64,000 nt of DNA, taken from the NCBI RefSeq assembly GCF_016406145.1, contig NZ_CP066306.1:3348001-3412000 (forward strand), given 5' to 3'. The translations under genes were made by a program, and so were the position numbers. Origin of the DNA: Pseudomonas putida. Lineage in GTDB: Bacteria; Pseudomonadota; Gammaproteobacteria; Pseudomonadales; Pseudomonadaceae. Numbering within the stretch: position 1 is the first letter of the stretch; every line of letters begins with the position of its first letter. Below are positions 52,896-62,451 of the stretch, in pieces. The notes below the pieces were generated by a model. It was not told the DNA's origin. It was given only the letters and a program-made list of their open reading frames with translations, and made no database searches.

Positions 52896-54203
52896 ATGCT
52901 CCGTCTGTTGCTCTTGCTGCTTCCCCTGCTCCCCCTGACGGCCGTGGCCGAGCCTGTGCACCTGCGCGTACAAGGTTCCAACACCATCGGCGCGGCCCTG
53001 CTGCCTGCGCTGGTGCAGGGGCATCTGTGGGCGCAACAGGCAACGGCGATCGAGCAACGGCCAGGCGCTGTGGCCAACGAGACCGTGATAACCGCCGTTG
53101 ATGCCCAGGGCCAGCCTCTGCGCATCGACATCGCGGCGCACGGCTCGAGTACCGGCTTTATCGCGCTTGGCCATGGCGAGGCCGACCTGGCCGCAGCGTC
53201 TCGTCCCATCAACGATACCGAGGTGCGCCAGCTCAAGGCGCTGGGTGACTTGCGTGCAGCCGGTGCCGAGCAAGTGATCGGTCTGGATGGTGTTGCAGTG
53301 TTCGTCCACCCCGACAATCCCCTGCCACAGCTCAACACCGAACAATTGGCACACATCTTCTCGGGGCGGATCCAGTATTGGGAGCAACTGGGCTTGGCAG
53401 GCGGCCCGATACACCTCTATGCACGCGACGACCGCTCCGGTACCTTCGAGACCTTCAAGGCACTGGTGCTGGAACCGCACCGCAGTGAACTGGCCCGACA
53501 GGCGCAGCGTTTCGAATCCAGTGATGAGTTGGCCGATCGGGTACGTGCAGATCGCCAGGCCATCGGGTTCAGCAGCCTGGCAGCGGTGCACGGAGCCAAG
53601 GTGCTGGCGATCGCCGAAGGTGATGCGCCAGCCATGCTGCCGGACCGCCCGCTGGTGGCGAGCGAGGACTACCCCCTGTCACGCCGGCTGTACTTCTATT
53701 TGCCCGCCAACGCTAAGTCGCAGGCCAAGGCGCTGGCAGAATTCGCTCAGAGCCCTGCCGGCCAGGCAATCGTCGCCGAGCAAGGGTTCGTCTCACAGCA
53801 GATCAAGTCCCTGGCGATACCAGCACAGGTCGATATGCCGCCGCGCTACCGCAACTTGGCGCAGAAGGCACAGCGCCTGAGCGTCAACTTCCGTTTCCAG
53901 GAAGGCAGTGCCAGCCTCGACAACAAGGCCCTGCGCGATACAAAGCGCGTCGCCGACTACCTGCGCCAGGCCGGCAAGCTGCAAAACAAGGCGGTGCTGG
54001 TCGGCTTTGGCGACCCCAAAGAAACACCGGGCCGCGCCGCCCTGCTCTCGCGCTTGCGCGCGCAGGCGGTACGCCGTGAACTGGCGCGCGATGGCGTCGA
54101 AGTGCTGGAGGTTACCGGCATGGGCGACGAGTTGCCGGTTGCGGGTAACGAGCTGGAACAGGGGCGCTTGCGTAACCGCCGGGTGGAGGTTTGGGTGTAC
54201 TGA
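52896..54203 (+). CDS. PstS-like substrate-binding domain fused to an OmpA-like domain
   Basis: This 435-aa periplasmic protein has a signal peptide (MLRLLLLLLPLLPLTAVA). A phosphate-binding-protein-like domain follows (LRVQGSNTIGAALLPALV, AHGSSTGFIAL, ADLAAASRPIND, IFSGRIQYWEQLG, RDDRSGTFETFKAL). The C-terminal OmpA-like peptidoglycan-binding domain, about residues 330-435, has VNFRFQEGSASLDNKAL and a terminal NRRVEVWVY. The ligand may be phosphate or another anion bound near peptidoglycan; no transporter genes are nearby. The PstS-OmpA combination is found in Pseudomonas. Confidence 0.8.
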   Translation: MLRLLLLLLPLLPLTAVAEPVHLRVQGSNTIGAALLPALVQGHLWAQQATAIEQRPGAVANETVITAVDAQGQPLRIDIAAHGSSTGFIALGHGEADLAAASRPINDTEVRQLKALGDLRAAGAEQVIGLDGVAVFVHPDNPLPQLNTEQLAHIFSGRIQYWEQLGLAGGPIHLYARDDRSGTFETFKALVLEPHRSELARQAQRFESSDELADRVRADRQAIGFSSLAAVHGAKVLAIAEGDAPAMLPDRPLVASEDYPLSRRLYFYLPANAKSQAKALAEFAQSPAGQAIVAEQGFVSQQIKSLAIPAQVDMPPRYRNLAQKAQRLSVNFRFQEGSASLDNKALRDTKRVADYLRQAGKLQNKAVLVGFGDPKETPGRAALLSRLRAQAVRRELARDGVEVLEVTGMGDELPVAGNELEQGRLRNRRVEVWVY

Positions 54204-54375
54204 GGCAGGCAGCCGCGCACAGGCTCAGGCAAAAATTTGTAACAGCGCGCCATTCGGCATCACGGGGAAATGGGTCTAGGCTCAAATTCATGTGATACCG
54301 GGCCCCTCTGACGGCTACCGCGCCGCCATGTCGGATCACTGTTGCCATGCAACGTCGACAATCAAGGAGGGGCTC

Positions 54376-55440
54376 ATGACAGCTCTACACACATTCCTCA
54401 CAACGCCATTCCTCGGTACCAGCACCTGGTTGTGGCTGGTGTTCATGGCCATCGTCATCGGCCTGCTGGTACTCGACCTGGGCGTGCTGCACCGCAAAGA
54501 ACGTGAAATCGAAATGCGCGAAAGCCTGCTGCTGTACTCGGGCTATTTCAGCGTGGGCGTGCTGTTCGGCGCGTGGGTCTGGTACCAACTGGGCGCGCAG
54601 TCGGCGCTTGAGTTCTACACCGGCTTTTTGGTCGAACAGTCCTTGTCGATGGACAACGTATTCGTCATGGCGATGATTTTCGGTTTCTTCGCCATCCCCC
54701 GTCGGTACCAGCATCGGGTGCTGTTCTGGGGCATCCTGGGGGTGGTGTTCCTGCGTGCGATCATGATCGGCGTGGGCGCAACACTGGTACAGAACTTTGA
54801 ATGGGTGCTGTACATCTTCGGGGCATTCCTGCTGTTTACCGGGGTAAAAATGGCGTTTTCGAAAGAAGACAGCCACCCCGACCTGGCCAACAACCCGGTG
54901 CTCAAGTTCGTCAGGCGGCACATGCGCGTGACTGACCAGATTCATGGTTCACACTTCTTCGTGCGCCTCACCCCGCCAGGCGAGAGCAAGGCATTGCGCT
55001 ATGCCACACCGCTGTTCCTGGCGCTGGTGCTGATCGAACTGGCCGACCTGGTGTTTGCCGTCGACAGCGTGCCTGCAATCTTCGCCATCACGCAGGATCC
55101 ATTCATTGTTTACACCTCGAACATCTTTGCCATTCTCGGTTTGCGTTCACTGTACTTTGCCTTGTCGGCATTGATGCACCGCTTCGTTTACCTCAAGTAC
55201 GCGTTGGCGCTGGTGCTGATTTTCATCGGCTGCAAGATCTTCTACCACGGCATGGTGGGCAAGGTGCCAGCACTGCTGTCGCTGGGCGTGACGTTCGGGT
55301 TGTTGCTCGGTGGGGTGGTGGTGTCGCTGATCAAGACGCGTGGGGAGAAAGCGGTCGTAGGTGAAGCCCAAGTGGAACAGCCCCCATCCGCGCAGACCAA
55401 GAGCGCCAAAAAGGAAGAAGACCCGCAATTGCGGGTCTGA
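54376..55440 (+). CDS. TerC family membrane protein (Alx-like)
   Basis: This 354-aa protein has about nine hydrophobic helices and TerC motifs VEQSLSMDNVFVMAMIF and IELADLVFAVDSVPAIFAITQ. The acidic residues likely coordinate a metal. Family members handle Mn2+ or support tellurite resistance and alkaline-pH response. The ATG at 54376 has AAGGAGG nine bases upstream. The C-terminal tail is charged (SAKKEEDPQLRV). A perfect palindrome overlaps the stop. Confidence 0.87.
   Translation: MTALHTFLTTPFLGTSTWLWLVFMAIVIGLLVLDLGVLHRKEREIEMRESLLLYSGYFSVGVLFGAWVWYQLGAQSALEFYTGFLVEQSLSMDNVFVMAMIFGFFAIPRRYQHRVLFWGILGVVFLRAIMIGVGATLVQNFEWVLYIFGAFLLFTGVKMAFSKEDSHPDLANNPVLKFVRRHMRVTDQIHGSHFFVRLTPPGESKALRYATPLFLALVLIELADLVFAVDSVPAIFAITQDPFIVYTSNIFAILGLRSLYFALSALMHRFVYLKYALALVLIFIGCKIFYHGMVGKVPALLSLGVTFGLLLGGVVVSLIKTRGEKAVVGEAQVEQPPSAQTKSAKKEEDPQLRV
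55419..55438 (+). terminator. Perfect palindrome overlapping the terC stop
   Basis: AGACCCGCAATTGCGGGTCT is a perfect 20-bp palindrome that encodes the last codons of terC. It could act as a terminator stem although no T-run follows within 10 bases. Confidence 0.4.
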
Positions 55441-55501
55441 CCCTCCCTCTACCTGAAGTTTTGCTTACAAAGTACTCAAAAACAGTTCGTCGAGCGCGCC
55501 C

Positions 55502-56731
55502 TCACCGCCCGCTACGCAACATATCCACCGGCACATACTTGCCGATCTCATACTTGCCAATCGCCGCCCGGTGCACCTCATCGGGCCCGTCAGCCAGGCG
55601 CAAGGTACGCTGCATCGCGTACATGTACGCCAGCGGGAAATCCCCGCTCACCCCTGCCCCACCATGGAGCTGAATCGCACGGTCGATCACTTTCAATGCG
55701 ACATTCGGCGCTACCACCTTGATCTGTGCGATCTCGCTTCGCGCCACCTTGTTGCCGACCGTGTCCATCATGTACGCCGCCTTCAGGGTCAATAGCCGCG
55801 CCATGTCGATTTCCATGCGTGAGTCGGCGATCTTGTCGACGTTGCCGCCCAGCCGTGCCAGCGGCCGGCCGAACGCTGTGCGCTCGACGGAGCGCCTGCA
55901 CATCAGCTCCAGCGCCCGCTCGGCCATGCCGACCGACCGCATGCAGTGGTGGATGCGGCCAGGGCCCAGGCGCCCCTGGGCGATCTCGAAGCCGCGGCCC
56001 TCACCAAGGATGACGCTGTCATAGGGCACACGCACGTTCTCGAACAGCACCTCGGCGTGGCCGTGGGGGGCGTCGTCGTAGCCGAACACGGGCAACGGCC
56101 GAACGATCTTCACCCCCGGTGCATCAGTCGGCACCAGCACCATCGAGTGCTGCTGGTGGCGCGGGCCATCAGGGTTGGACAGGCCCATGAAGATCATCAC
56201 CTTGCAGCGCGGGTCGCAGGCCCCGGAGGTCCACCACTTGCGGCCGTTGATCACCCACTCATCACCGTCACGCACGGCAGTGGCGGCCATGTTGGTGGCG
56301 TCCGAGGAGGCCACGTCCGGTTCGGTCATGGCAAAAGCCGAGCGAATCTCGCCCCGCAGCAGAGGCTCCAGCCATTGGCGCTTCTGCGCCTCGCTGCCAT
56401 AGCGCACCAACACTTCCATGTTGCCGGTGTCCGGCGCCGAGCAGTTGAAGGGCTCCGGCCCCAGCAGCGAGCGGCCCATGATCTCGGCCAGGGGCGCGTA
56501 TTCCAGGTTGCTAAGGCCGGCACCGTACTGCGACTCAGGCAAGAACAGGTTCCACAGGCCCTCGGCGCGGGCCTTGGCCTTGAGTTCCTCCATGATTGCG
56601 GTGGGTTGCCAGCGGTCACCCTCGGCAACCTGGCGCTCGAACACTGGCTCGGCGGGATAGACATGAGTATCCATGAACGCGGTGACGCGCTCGCGCAGTG
56701 CCTGGACCTTGGGTGAATAGGCGAAATCCAT
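55502..56731 (-). CDS. Acyl-CoA dehydrogenase
   Basis: This 409-aa flavoprotein has [55 protein letters not shown] and [25 protein letters not shown]. These are typical of the long acyl-CoA dehydrogenase group that acts on medium/long or branched acyl-CoA. The start at 56731 ([16 protein letters not shown]) matches the family N-terminus; the upstream open frame is unlikely to be translated. It is divergent from a LysR gene that probably controls it. Confidence 0.85.
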   Translation of the reverse strand: MDFAYSPKVQALRERVTAFMDTHVYPAEPVFERQVAEGDRWQPTAIMEELKAKARAEGLWNLFLPESQYGAGLSNLEYAPLAEIMGRSLLGPEPFNCSAPDTGNMEVLVRYGSEAQKRQWLEPLLRGEIRSAFAMTEPDVASSDATNMAATAVRDGDEWVINGRKWWTSGACDPRCKVMIFMGLSNPDGPRHQQHSMVLVPTDAPGVKIVRPLPVFGYDDAPHGHAEVLFENVRVPYDSVILGEGRGFEIAQGRLGPGRIHHCMRSVGMAERALELMCRRSVERTAFGRPLARLGGNVDKIADSRMEIDMARLLTLKAAYMMDTVGNKVARSEIAQIKVVAPNVALKVIDRAIQLHGGAGVSGDFPLAYMYAMQRTLRLADGPDEVHRAAIGKYEIGKYVPVDMLRSGR

Positions 56732-56870
56732 CGGGGCTACCTTCACGGTTCGAAGTACATGGGCAGAGCCTAGAGCAGCACGCCTCAATCCACCTAGTCT
56801 ATTTTCTGCGTGTATAAACATTCATAACCGATATATGATCGGCCGATAATTCAAACAAAGAGCGGCGCCC

Positions 56871-57797
56871 ATGAACCTCAGCAAGGTCGACCTGAACCTG
56901 TTCATCGTCTTCGATGCCATCTACACCGAAGCCAACCTGACCCGCGCCGGGCAGATCGTCGGTATTACCCAGCCAGCGGTGTCAAACGCGCTATCGCGCC
57001 TGCGCGAAACCTTCAACGACCCGCTTTTCGTGCGCACCGCCCAGGGCATGGTGCCCACCCCCATGGCGCAGAACATCATCGGCCCGGTGCGCAACGCCTT
57101 GGCGCTGCTGCGTACCTCGGTGCAGGAAAGCCGCATCTTCAACCCGCAGCAGGCCAACAAGACCTTCCGCATCAGCATGACCGACCTTACCGAAGCGGTG
57201 ATCCTGCCCCCGCTGTTCCAGCGCCTGCGCCGCCTGGCGCCTGCGGTGCTGATCGAGAGTTTCCTGTGCAAGCGTCGCGAAACAACCAAGGAACTGGCCG
57301 CCGGGCGCCTGGACTTTGCCGTCGATGCGCCGCTCAATACCGACCCGCAAGTGCGCCACGTCAAGCTGATGCAGGACCGCTATGTCTGCGCCCTGCGCCA
57401 GGGTCATCCGCTGGCCGACGCCAGACTCACCCTCGACAGCTACCTGAGCATGACCCATATCCATATTTCCAGCCGTCGAAACGGCCTGGGCTATGTCGAC
57501 CTGGCGCTGGGCAAGATGGGCGTGCAGCGCAAGGTCGCCCTGCGCTCGCAGCACTACCTGATGGCTTCGCAGGTACTGCAACAGACCGACATGGCGATGA
57601 CCGTGCCAGAACGGTTTGCTCGTCGCCATCAATTGCGCTACCAGCCTCTGCCGGTGGAAGTGCCTGCGCTTGAGACGCACCTGTACTGGCACGAAAGCAC
57701 CGATCAGGATCCGGCCAACCGCTGGATGCGCGAGCAGATCATCGAGTTGTGCCAACGGGTGGTGGCGGAAGAAGAACGGGCGCTGGAACCCGTGTAA
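56871..57797 (+). CDS. LysR-type transcription regulator (NodD-like subgroup)
   Basis: This 308-aa protein has an N-terminal helix-turn-helix (DAIYTEANLTRAGQIVGITQPAVSNALSRLRE, residues about 15-46), an effector domain with FLCKRRETTKELAAGRLDF and RNGLGYVDLALGKMG. The divergent gene, an acyl-CoA dehydrogenase, is the likely target. The 139-bp intergenic region contains ATCGGCCGAT within a longer AT-rich stretch (56815-56855). Confidence 0.87.
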   Translation: MNLSKVDLNLFIVFDAIYTEANLTRAGQIVGITQPAVSNALSRLRETFNDPLFVRTAQGMVPTPMAQNIIGPVRNALALLRTSVQESRIFNPQQANKTFRISMTDLTEAVILPPLFQRLRRLAPAVLIESFLCKRRETTKELAAGRLDFAVDAPLNTDPQVRHVKLMQDRYVCALRQGHPLADARLTLDSYLSMTHIHISSRRNGLGYVDLALGKMGVQRKVALRSQHYLMASQVLQQTDMAMTVPERFARRHQLRYQPLPVEVPALETHLYWHESTDQDPANRWMREQIIELCQRVVAEEERALEPV

Positions 57798-57963
57798 CCC
57801 TCAGTTCTAAATTTTAAAGATCCTACGATAAACCGTATTTGGAGAATTTTTTTCTACAAAAACTGGCAAATCATGGAATCAAGGGCAAAATTTTTCGCAT
57901 CGCCGAGGGTACGCTTGCTGTCAGGATCGCCGAACCCGCGGCGACAGCTACGGACCTACCGCC

Positions 57964-59118
57964 ATGCCCAGCGCCCCACTCTATTTCGACTATGCCGCCA
58001 CCACACCGGTAGACGAGCGCGTCATCGAAACCATGCTCACCTGCCTCGGCCGCCAGGTGAACTTCGGCAACCCCGCCTCCTCCGGTCACGCATACGGCCA
58101 GAGCGCCCGCGAAGCCGTGGAACAGGCTCGCCAGCAAGTGGCCGACTGTGTCGGGGCGAGCGCTGAAGACCTGGTCTGGACATCGGGCGCCACCGAGTCC
58201 AACAACCTTGCGCTCAAAGGCACCGCGCAGGGCATCGGGCAGCCGGGCCACCTGATTACCAGCCAGCTTGAGCACAAGGCCGTGCTCGATACCGTCAGCG
58301 AACTGGAGCGCCAGGGCTGGGCAGTCACCCGCCTGGCACCAGACGCTGCAGGCCTGATTCAGCCCTATGACGTACAAGCGGCCCTGCGCGAAGATACCCG
58401 CCTGGTCTCGCTGATGGCAGTCAACAACGAACTGGGCACCGTCACCGATTTCGCTGCCATTGGCGAGCGCGTGCGTGCCCATGGCGCCCTGCTGCACGTG
58501 GATGCGGCCCAGGCGGTGGGCAAGCTGGCCATCGATTTGCGGGCGATGGCGGTAGACCTGATGTCGTTTTCTGCCCACAAAGTCTATGGACCAAAAGGCA
58601 TCGGCGCGTTGTATGTCGGGGCTCGCGCACGCGCCTTGATGCGTGCGCAAATTCACGGTGGTGGGCATGAGCGCGGGCTGCGCTCAGGCACCCTGCCTAC
58701 CCATCAGATCGTTGGCATGGGCAGCGCCTTCGCCCTGGCCGGCCAACCTGGCGACAGCGAGCATCAGCGCATCGGGCACCTCGCCAGGCGGCTGCGCGAC
58801 GGGCTACTGGCGCTGCCAGGGGTCAGTCTCAACGGCTGCGCCAGCCAGCGCATAGCGCATACCTTGAACCTGTGTATCGAGGCCCCGGGCTTCAACAGCA
58901 TGGCGCTGGCCAGTGAGCTGGCGCTGTCGACCACCTCGGCGTGCAATTCGGCGAGCCACGCGCCGTCGCATGTGCTGCTGGCGTTGGGGCTGGATGAGGC
59001 GCAGGCGCGCAAAAGCGTGCGCTTGAGCGTCGGGCGGTTTACCAGCGAAGCCGAGGTAGACAAAGCGATTGAGGTGTTCGAACGCACAGTTGCGGGGGCT
59101 TCGCTGGCCTTGTGGTGA
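57964..59118 (+). CDS. Cysteine desulfurase family PLP enzyme (NifS/IscS-like)
   Basis: This 384-aa class V aminotransferase has FDYAATTPVDERV, a PLP-phosphate segment TSGATESNNLALKG, Asp180 in HVDAAQAVG and the PLP-binding Lys206 in SFSAHKVYGPKG. The active-site Cys is expected in STTSACNSASHAPSHVL. It would transfer sulfur from cysteine to an acceptor. It stands alone without Fe-S assembly genes, so a role in a specific thiolation or in cysteine catabolism is possible. Confidence 0.85.
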   Translation: MPSAPLYFDYAATTPVDERVIETMLTCLGRQVNFGNPASSGHAYGQSAREAVEQARQQVADCVGASAEDLVWTSGATESNNLALKGTAQGIGQPGHLITSQLEHKAVLDTVSELERQGWAVTRLAPDAAGLIQPYDVQAALREDTRLVSLMAVNNELGTVTDFAAIGERVRAHGALLHVDAAQAVGKLAIDLRAMAVDLMSFSAHKVYGPKGIGALYVGARARALMRAQIHGGGHERGLRSGTLPTHQIVGMGSAFALAGQPGDSEHQRIGHLARRLRDGLLALPGVSLNGCASQRIAHTLNLCIEAPGFNSMALASELALSTTSACNSASHAPSHVLLALGLDEAQARKSVRLSVGRFTSEAEVDKAIEVFERTVAGASLALW

Positions 59119-59146
59119 ACCTGGGCTTTACCGTTTGCTGAACCGC

Positions 59147-59174
59147 CCTCTTCGCGGGTTTGCCCGCGAAGAGG
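59147..59174. repeat. REP palindrome of P. putida type
   Basis: CCTCTTCGCGGG (59147-59158) and CCCGCGAAGAGG (59163-59174) form a perfect 12-bp stem with a TTTG loop between convergent genes. It can also act as a terminator or stabiliser of mRNA ends. Confidence 0.8.
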
Positions 59175-59195
59175 ACGGGGCCCACGACGCCTGCC

Positions 59196-59849
59196 TCAAA
59201 GGAAGGTAAATACCTTCGAAACCGGCAAGCGCGACTTGTTCAGCCCGGCATTGAAGTCCGACTCGCTACGGTAACCCAGGCTCAGCACCACCACGCTGGT
59301 GTAACCCTGCTCACGCAGGCCCAGTTCGGCATCCATGATCTTGCTGTCGAAACCTTCGATCGGCGTCGCGTCCAGGCCATGGGCGGCAGCGCCGAGCAAC
59401 GCAGTGCCCAGGGCCAGGTAGGTCTGTTTCTCCATCCAGTGCTGCAGGTCTTTCTGATCGTAGCGGTGCAGGTTCACATAATGGCGACGGCTCTGGTTCT
59501 GGCCAGCACGGGCCTGATCATCGCGAAAACGTCCGTCAGCCGCCTCCTGGTCGAGCACGGCGTCCAGGTGTGCTTCAGTCATGTCGGTGCGGGTGCAGAA
59601 CACGATCACATGGGAAGCATCGAGGATCTTCGGCGTGTTGTAGGCAAAACCGTCCAGCGTGCTCTTGGCCAGACGTGCCTTGCCCTCTGCGCTGTCGGCC
59701 ACGATGAAGTGCCATGGCTGCGAATTGACCGAGGATGGGCTGTGGCGCAGCTGCTCGAGCAAGGCGTCGATGGTGGCCTGAGGGATCTTGCGGGCAGCAT
59801 CATACGCCTTGGTGGTGTAGCGGCGCTTGGCCAGAGAAACGGTATCCAT
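59196..59849 (-). CDS. NAD(P)H-dependent nitroreductase (NfsB-like)
   Basis: This 217-aa FMN flavoprotein is of the nitroreductase family. It has the N-terminal RRYTTKAYDA FMN phosphate-binding segment, RHSPSSVNSQPWHFIV and ATPIEGFDSKIMD. It reduces nitroaromatics and quinones and may carry general oxidoreductase activity. The start at 59849 gives MDTVSLAKRRYTTKAYD. It is divergent from a LysR gene, which is likely its regulator. Confidence 0.87.
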   Translation of the reverse strand: MDTVSLAKRRYTTKAYDAARKIPQATIDALLEQLRHSPSSVNSQPWHFIVADSAEGKARLAKSTLDGFAYNTPKILDASHVIVFCTRTDMTEAHLDAVLDQEAADGRFRDDQARAGQNQSRRHYVNLHRYDQKDLQHWMEKQTYLALGTALLGAAAHGLDATPIEGFDSKIMDAELGLREQGYTSVVVLSLGYRSESDFNAGLNKSRLPVSKVFTFL

Positions 59850-59951
59850 GTTGCAACTCCTTAAGCGGAACAAACGTGTGGCGCATATTATCTTTCCTGC
59901 AAACCAGAGAAAGCAGCAAAATGCAGCAACACTTTCACCCAAGGAGTGAAA

Positions 59952-60842
59952 ATGCTCCGCATCACCGACCTCGAACTGTTCGTGCGCAGCAGCGCACTGG
60001 GCAGTTTCACCGCCGCGGCCCACGAGGCAGACCTGCTGCCCGGCCAGGTCGCAGCCGCCATCAAACGCCTGGAGCGCGACCTCGACGTGCGTCTGTTCGC
60101 ACGTACCACCCGCAGCCTGCGCCTGACCGCCGAGGGTGAGCTGTACCTGCCCACCGCGCTCAGCGTGCTGCAGAGCCTGCGCCAGGGCCGCGATAACCTG
60201 CACGGCGCCCACAGCACCCTGCGTGGTGTGCTGCAGGTGTCGGCGCCCTCTGACCTTGGCCGCAACATCCTGCTGCCGTGGTTGAGTGATTTCCGCCGCG
60301 AACATCCTGAGTTGACCCTGCGGTTGCACCTGTCCGACCACGTTGCCGACCTGTTCCGCGACCCGGTAGACGTGGCCATACGCTATGGCCTGAACGAAGA
60401 AGCCAACTACATCGCCCTGCCCCTGGCCCCCTGGAATCGTCGCGTACTGGTGGCCTCGCCGGCCTACCTGGCGCGTCATGGGCGGCCGCAGGCGCTGGAT
60501 GACTTGCAGCAGCACGCATGCCTGCTTTACCTGCAACAGGGGCGCACCTACGACAAGTGGCGGCTGGGCAACCGTACCGTGCAGGTGAGTGGCCCGCTGT
60601 TCAGCGACGATGCCGATGTGGTGCGGCGCTGGGCGGTGCTCGGCGAGGGCATTGCCTACAAGTCGTGGCTGGATGTCAGCGCAAATGTGGCGACTGGCGA
60701 GCTGGAAGTACTGCTGCCGGAACACCCGGGCGAGCTGAGCCCGGTAACCTTGGTATGCCCACACCGCAAACAGCTGTCTCCTGCGGTATCGCAGTTGCAC
60801 TTGTGGCTGCGGGAGCGTTTCGCGGCACAGCAGCCGCACTGA
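59952..60842 (+). CDS. LysR-type transcription regulator
   Basis: This 296-aa LysR protein has a helix-turn-helix (FVRSSALGSFTAAAHEADLLPGQVAAAIKRLERDL). The effector domain includes VSAPSDLGRNILLPWL and DPVDVAIRYG. I chose the ATG at 59952 because AAGGAG lies five bases upstream; an in-frame GTG at 59946 overlaps that site. The divergent nitroreductase gene is the presumed target. Confidence 0.87.
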   Translation: MLRITDLELFVRSSALGSFTAAAHEADLLPGQVAAAIKRLERDLDVRLFARTTRSLRLTAEGELYLPTALSVLQSLRQGRDNLHGAHSTLRGVLQVSAPSDLGRNILLPWLSDFRREHPELTLRLHLSDHVADLFRDPVDVAIRYGLNEEANYIALPLAPWNRRVLVASPAYLARHGRPQALDDLQQHACLLYLQQGRTYDKWRLGNRTVQVSGPLFSDDADVVRRWAVLGEGIAYKSWLDVSANVATGELEVLLPEHPGELSPVTLVCPHRKQLSPAVSQLHLWLRERFAAQQPH

Positions 60843-60924
60843 AGCCGGCTGTGCACAATTGTTCTAAACCCAGGCAGGGTTCTGCGTTAAGGTGAACTGC
60901 CCTACCCTCTGCAGCCTCGCCGCC

Positions 60925-61755
60925 ATGCCCGACTGGATCGACCTCAAGCAAGACGCCGACACTGGCATCGAGTCGGTGCGTGCGCATTTCGTTGGCCACG
61001 CCTACGACCCGCACTGGCATGAGAGCTTTCTGGTCGGGGTCACCGAGCAGGGTGTGCAGCAGTTCAATTGCCGCCGTACACGCCATCACAGCACACCCGG
61101 GCAGGTGTTCCTGCTCGAGCCTGGCGACATTCACGACGGCGATGCGCCAACGGCGGAAGGCTTTACCTATTCGACCCTGTACCTGGAGCCGACATGGCTG
61201 GAGGCCGAGCTGCGCGTGCTGTTCGAGCAAGCGCCCAATGACAGCCTGCCAAGCTTCGCCGATACGCTGTGCGATGATCGCCAGCTTGCCCGCGCCACCA
61301 CCCTCGCCTTTCAGGCGGTGCACGGTGGGGAAATGCGCATCGTGCGGCAAACCGCCACCGATGACCTGCTCAGTTGCCTCACCGCCCACCTACACTGGCG
61401 CAAACGCCTGAACCCCGATCCGCGCCTGCCGCTGACTGCGCAGCGGGCGCGCGACTACCTGCATGCCCACCTCGACCAGGACATCGGCCTCGACGACATG
61501 GCACAGGCCTGCGGCGTGGACCGCTTCCGCCTGACCCGTGCGTTCAAGGCCGCCTTCGGCCTGGCGCCGCACGCCTATCTGATCCAGCTGCGCCTGGCCC
61601 GTGCCCGGCGTTTGCTTGCCCAAGGTCAGACACCGAGCGAAGTGGCCATGGCGCTCGGCTTTGCTGACCAGAGCCACCTGGGGCGCTGGTTCCGCCGTGC
61701 CTACCGGCTCACCCCAGCGGACTACCGGCGCCGCTGCTCAAACCTTCCAGACTGA
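60925..61755 (+). CDS. AraC-family transcription regulator
   Basis: This 276-aa protein has an N-terminal cupin-like AraC ligand-binding domain (HAYDPHWHESFLVGVTEQGVQ, LLEPGDIHDG). A C-terminal double helix-turn-helix (DIGLDDMAQACGVDRFRLTRAFKAAFG and TPSEVAMALGFADQSHLGRWFRRAY) follows. Its likely target is the LysE-type exporter 50 bases downstream on the same strand. The ligand is unknown, probably an amino acid if that exporter is regulated. Confidence 0.86.
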   Translation: MPDWIDLKQDADTGIESVRAHFVGHAYDPHWHESFLVGVTEQGVQQFNCRRTRHHSTPGQVFLLEPGDIHDGDAPTAEGFTYSTLYLEPTWLEAELRVLFEQAPNDSLPSFADTLCDDRQLARATTLAFQAVHGGEMRIVRQTATDDLLSCLTAHLHWRKRLNPDPRLPLTAQRARDYLHAHLDQDIGLDDMAQACGVDRFRLTRAFKAAFGLAPHAYLIQLRLARARRLLAQGQTPSEVAMALGFADQSHLGRWFRRAYRLTPADYRRRCSNLPD

Positions 61756-61805
61756 CACGCAGCAATCGCCGAGCATGGTGCCCTGTTCAACAGGAGCCGC
61801 TCACC

Positions 61806-62390
61806 ATGTCGCATTCGTTGTTGCCGTTCATGCTATTCGCCCTGGTCGCCAGCATCAGTCCGGGGCCTACCAACCTGCTGATCCTCGCCCATGGCGCACG
61901 GCAGGGCCTGCGCGCAAGCGTGGCGCCGATCCTGGCGGGCTGCGGCGCGGCGGCGGCAGTCGTTTTGCTGGTCGGGCTGGGGCTGGGTGAGTTGCTGATG
62001 CGCCATCCCCTGGCCCAGCAGGTGATGAGCTGGGCCGGAGTGCTGTGGTTGAGCTGGCTGGCGTGGCGCATTTTGCGCAGCGCGGGGCAGCCTTTGGATG
62101 TCAGCGCAGCCAAGCCTTTCGACGCCCTCAGCGCAGCGTCACTGCAAGTGGTGAACCCGAAGGTGTGGATCATGGCAGTGACAGTGATCGGGGTGTTTGC
62201 CGCGCCGTCGCTGCCGGTGTGGCAATTGACGCTGGTGTTTCTGTTGATCGCCCTACCGTGCATGACGGCCTGGGCGCTGTTGGGGGTAGGCAGTGCGCGC
62301 TGGCTGGAGGCGCCAGGGCGGTTGCTATGGTTCAACCGGGGGTTGGCGGGCATGTTGCTGGTGTCGGCCTGGGCTGCACTGCTTGGCTGA
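61806..62390 (+). CDS. LysE family amino-acid exporter
   Basis: This 194-aa protein has five to six hydrophobic helices and the LysE/RhtB N-terminal motif SISPGPTNLLILAHGARQGLRASVAPILAG. Family members export basic or neutral amino acids or homoserine lactone-type molecules. It follows the AraC regulator by 50 bases and is probably controlled by it. The ATG at 61806 has AGGAG 10 bases upstream. Confidence 0.85.
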   Translation: MSHSLLPFMLFALVASISPGPTNLLILAHGARQGLRASVAPILAGCGAAAAVVLLVGLGLGELLMRHPLAQQVMSWAGVLWLSWLAWRILRSAGQPLDVSAAKPFDALSAASLQVVNPKVWIMAVTVIGVFAAPSLPVWQLTLVFLLIALPCMTAWALLGVGSARWLEAPGRLLWFNRGLAGMLLVSAWAALLG

Positions 62391-62405
62391 GGTGAAGGTG
62401 GGCTG

Positions 62406-62444
62406 TACCGGCCCTGTCGGCAGCTGCCGACGATAGGACCGGTA
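62406..62444. terminator. Imperfect hairpin between convergent LysE and SotB genes
   Basis: TACCGGCCCTGTCGGCAGC-type arm followed by GCTGCCGACGATAGGACCGGTA forms an interrupted stem of about 18 bp. It has no T-run. It may terminate both convergent genes (stops 62390 and 62452). Confidence 0.5.
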
Positions 62445-62451
62445 ACGTCAA

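Noticed and set aside
54204..54375. Possible yybP-ykoY manganese riboswitch before the TerC gene
   Set aside because: TerC genes often have one, but I could not find the conserved GGGGAGTA-type and paired loop motifs; GGGGAAATGG and GGCTACC are only partial matches. A covariance-model search would decide.
59850..60839. Upstream extension of the nitroreductase frame (over 300 codons)
   Set aside because: It runs antisense through the LysR gene; the true start at 59849 fits the family and the divergent promoter arrangement.
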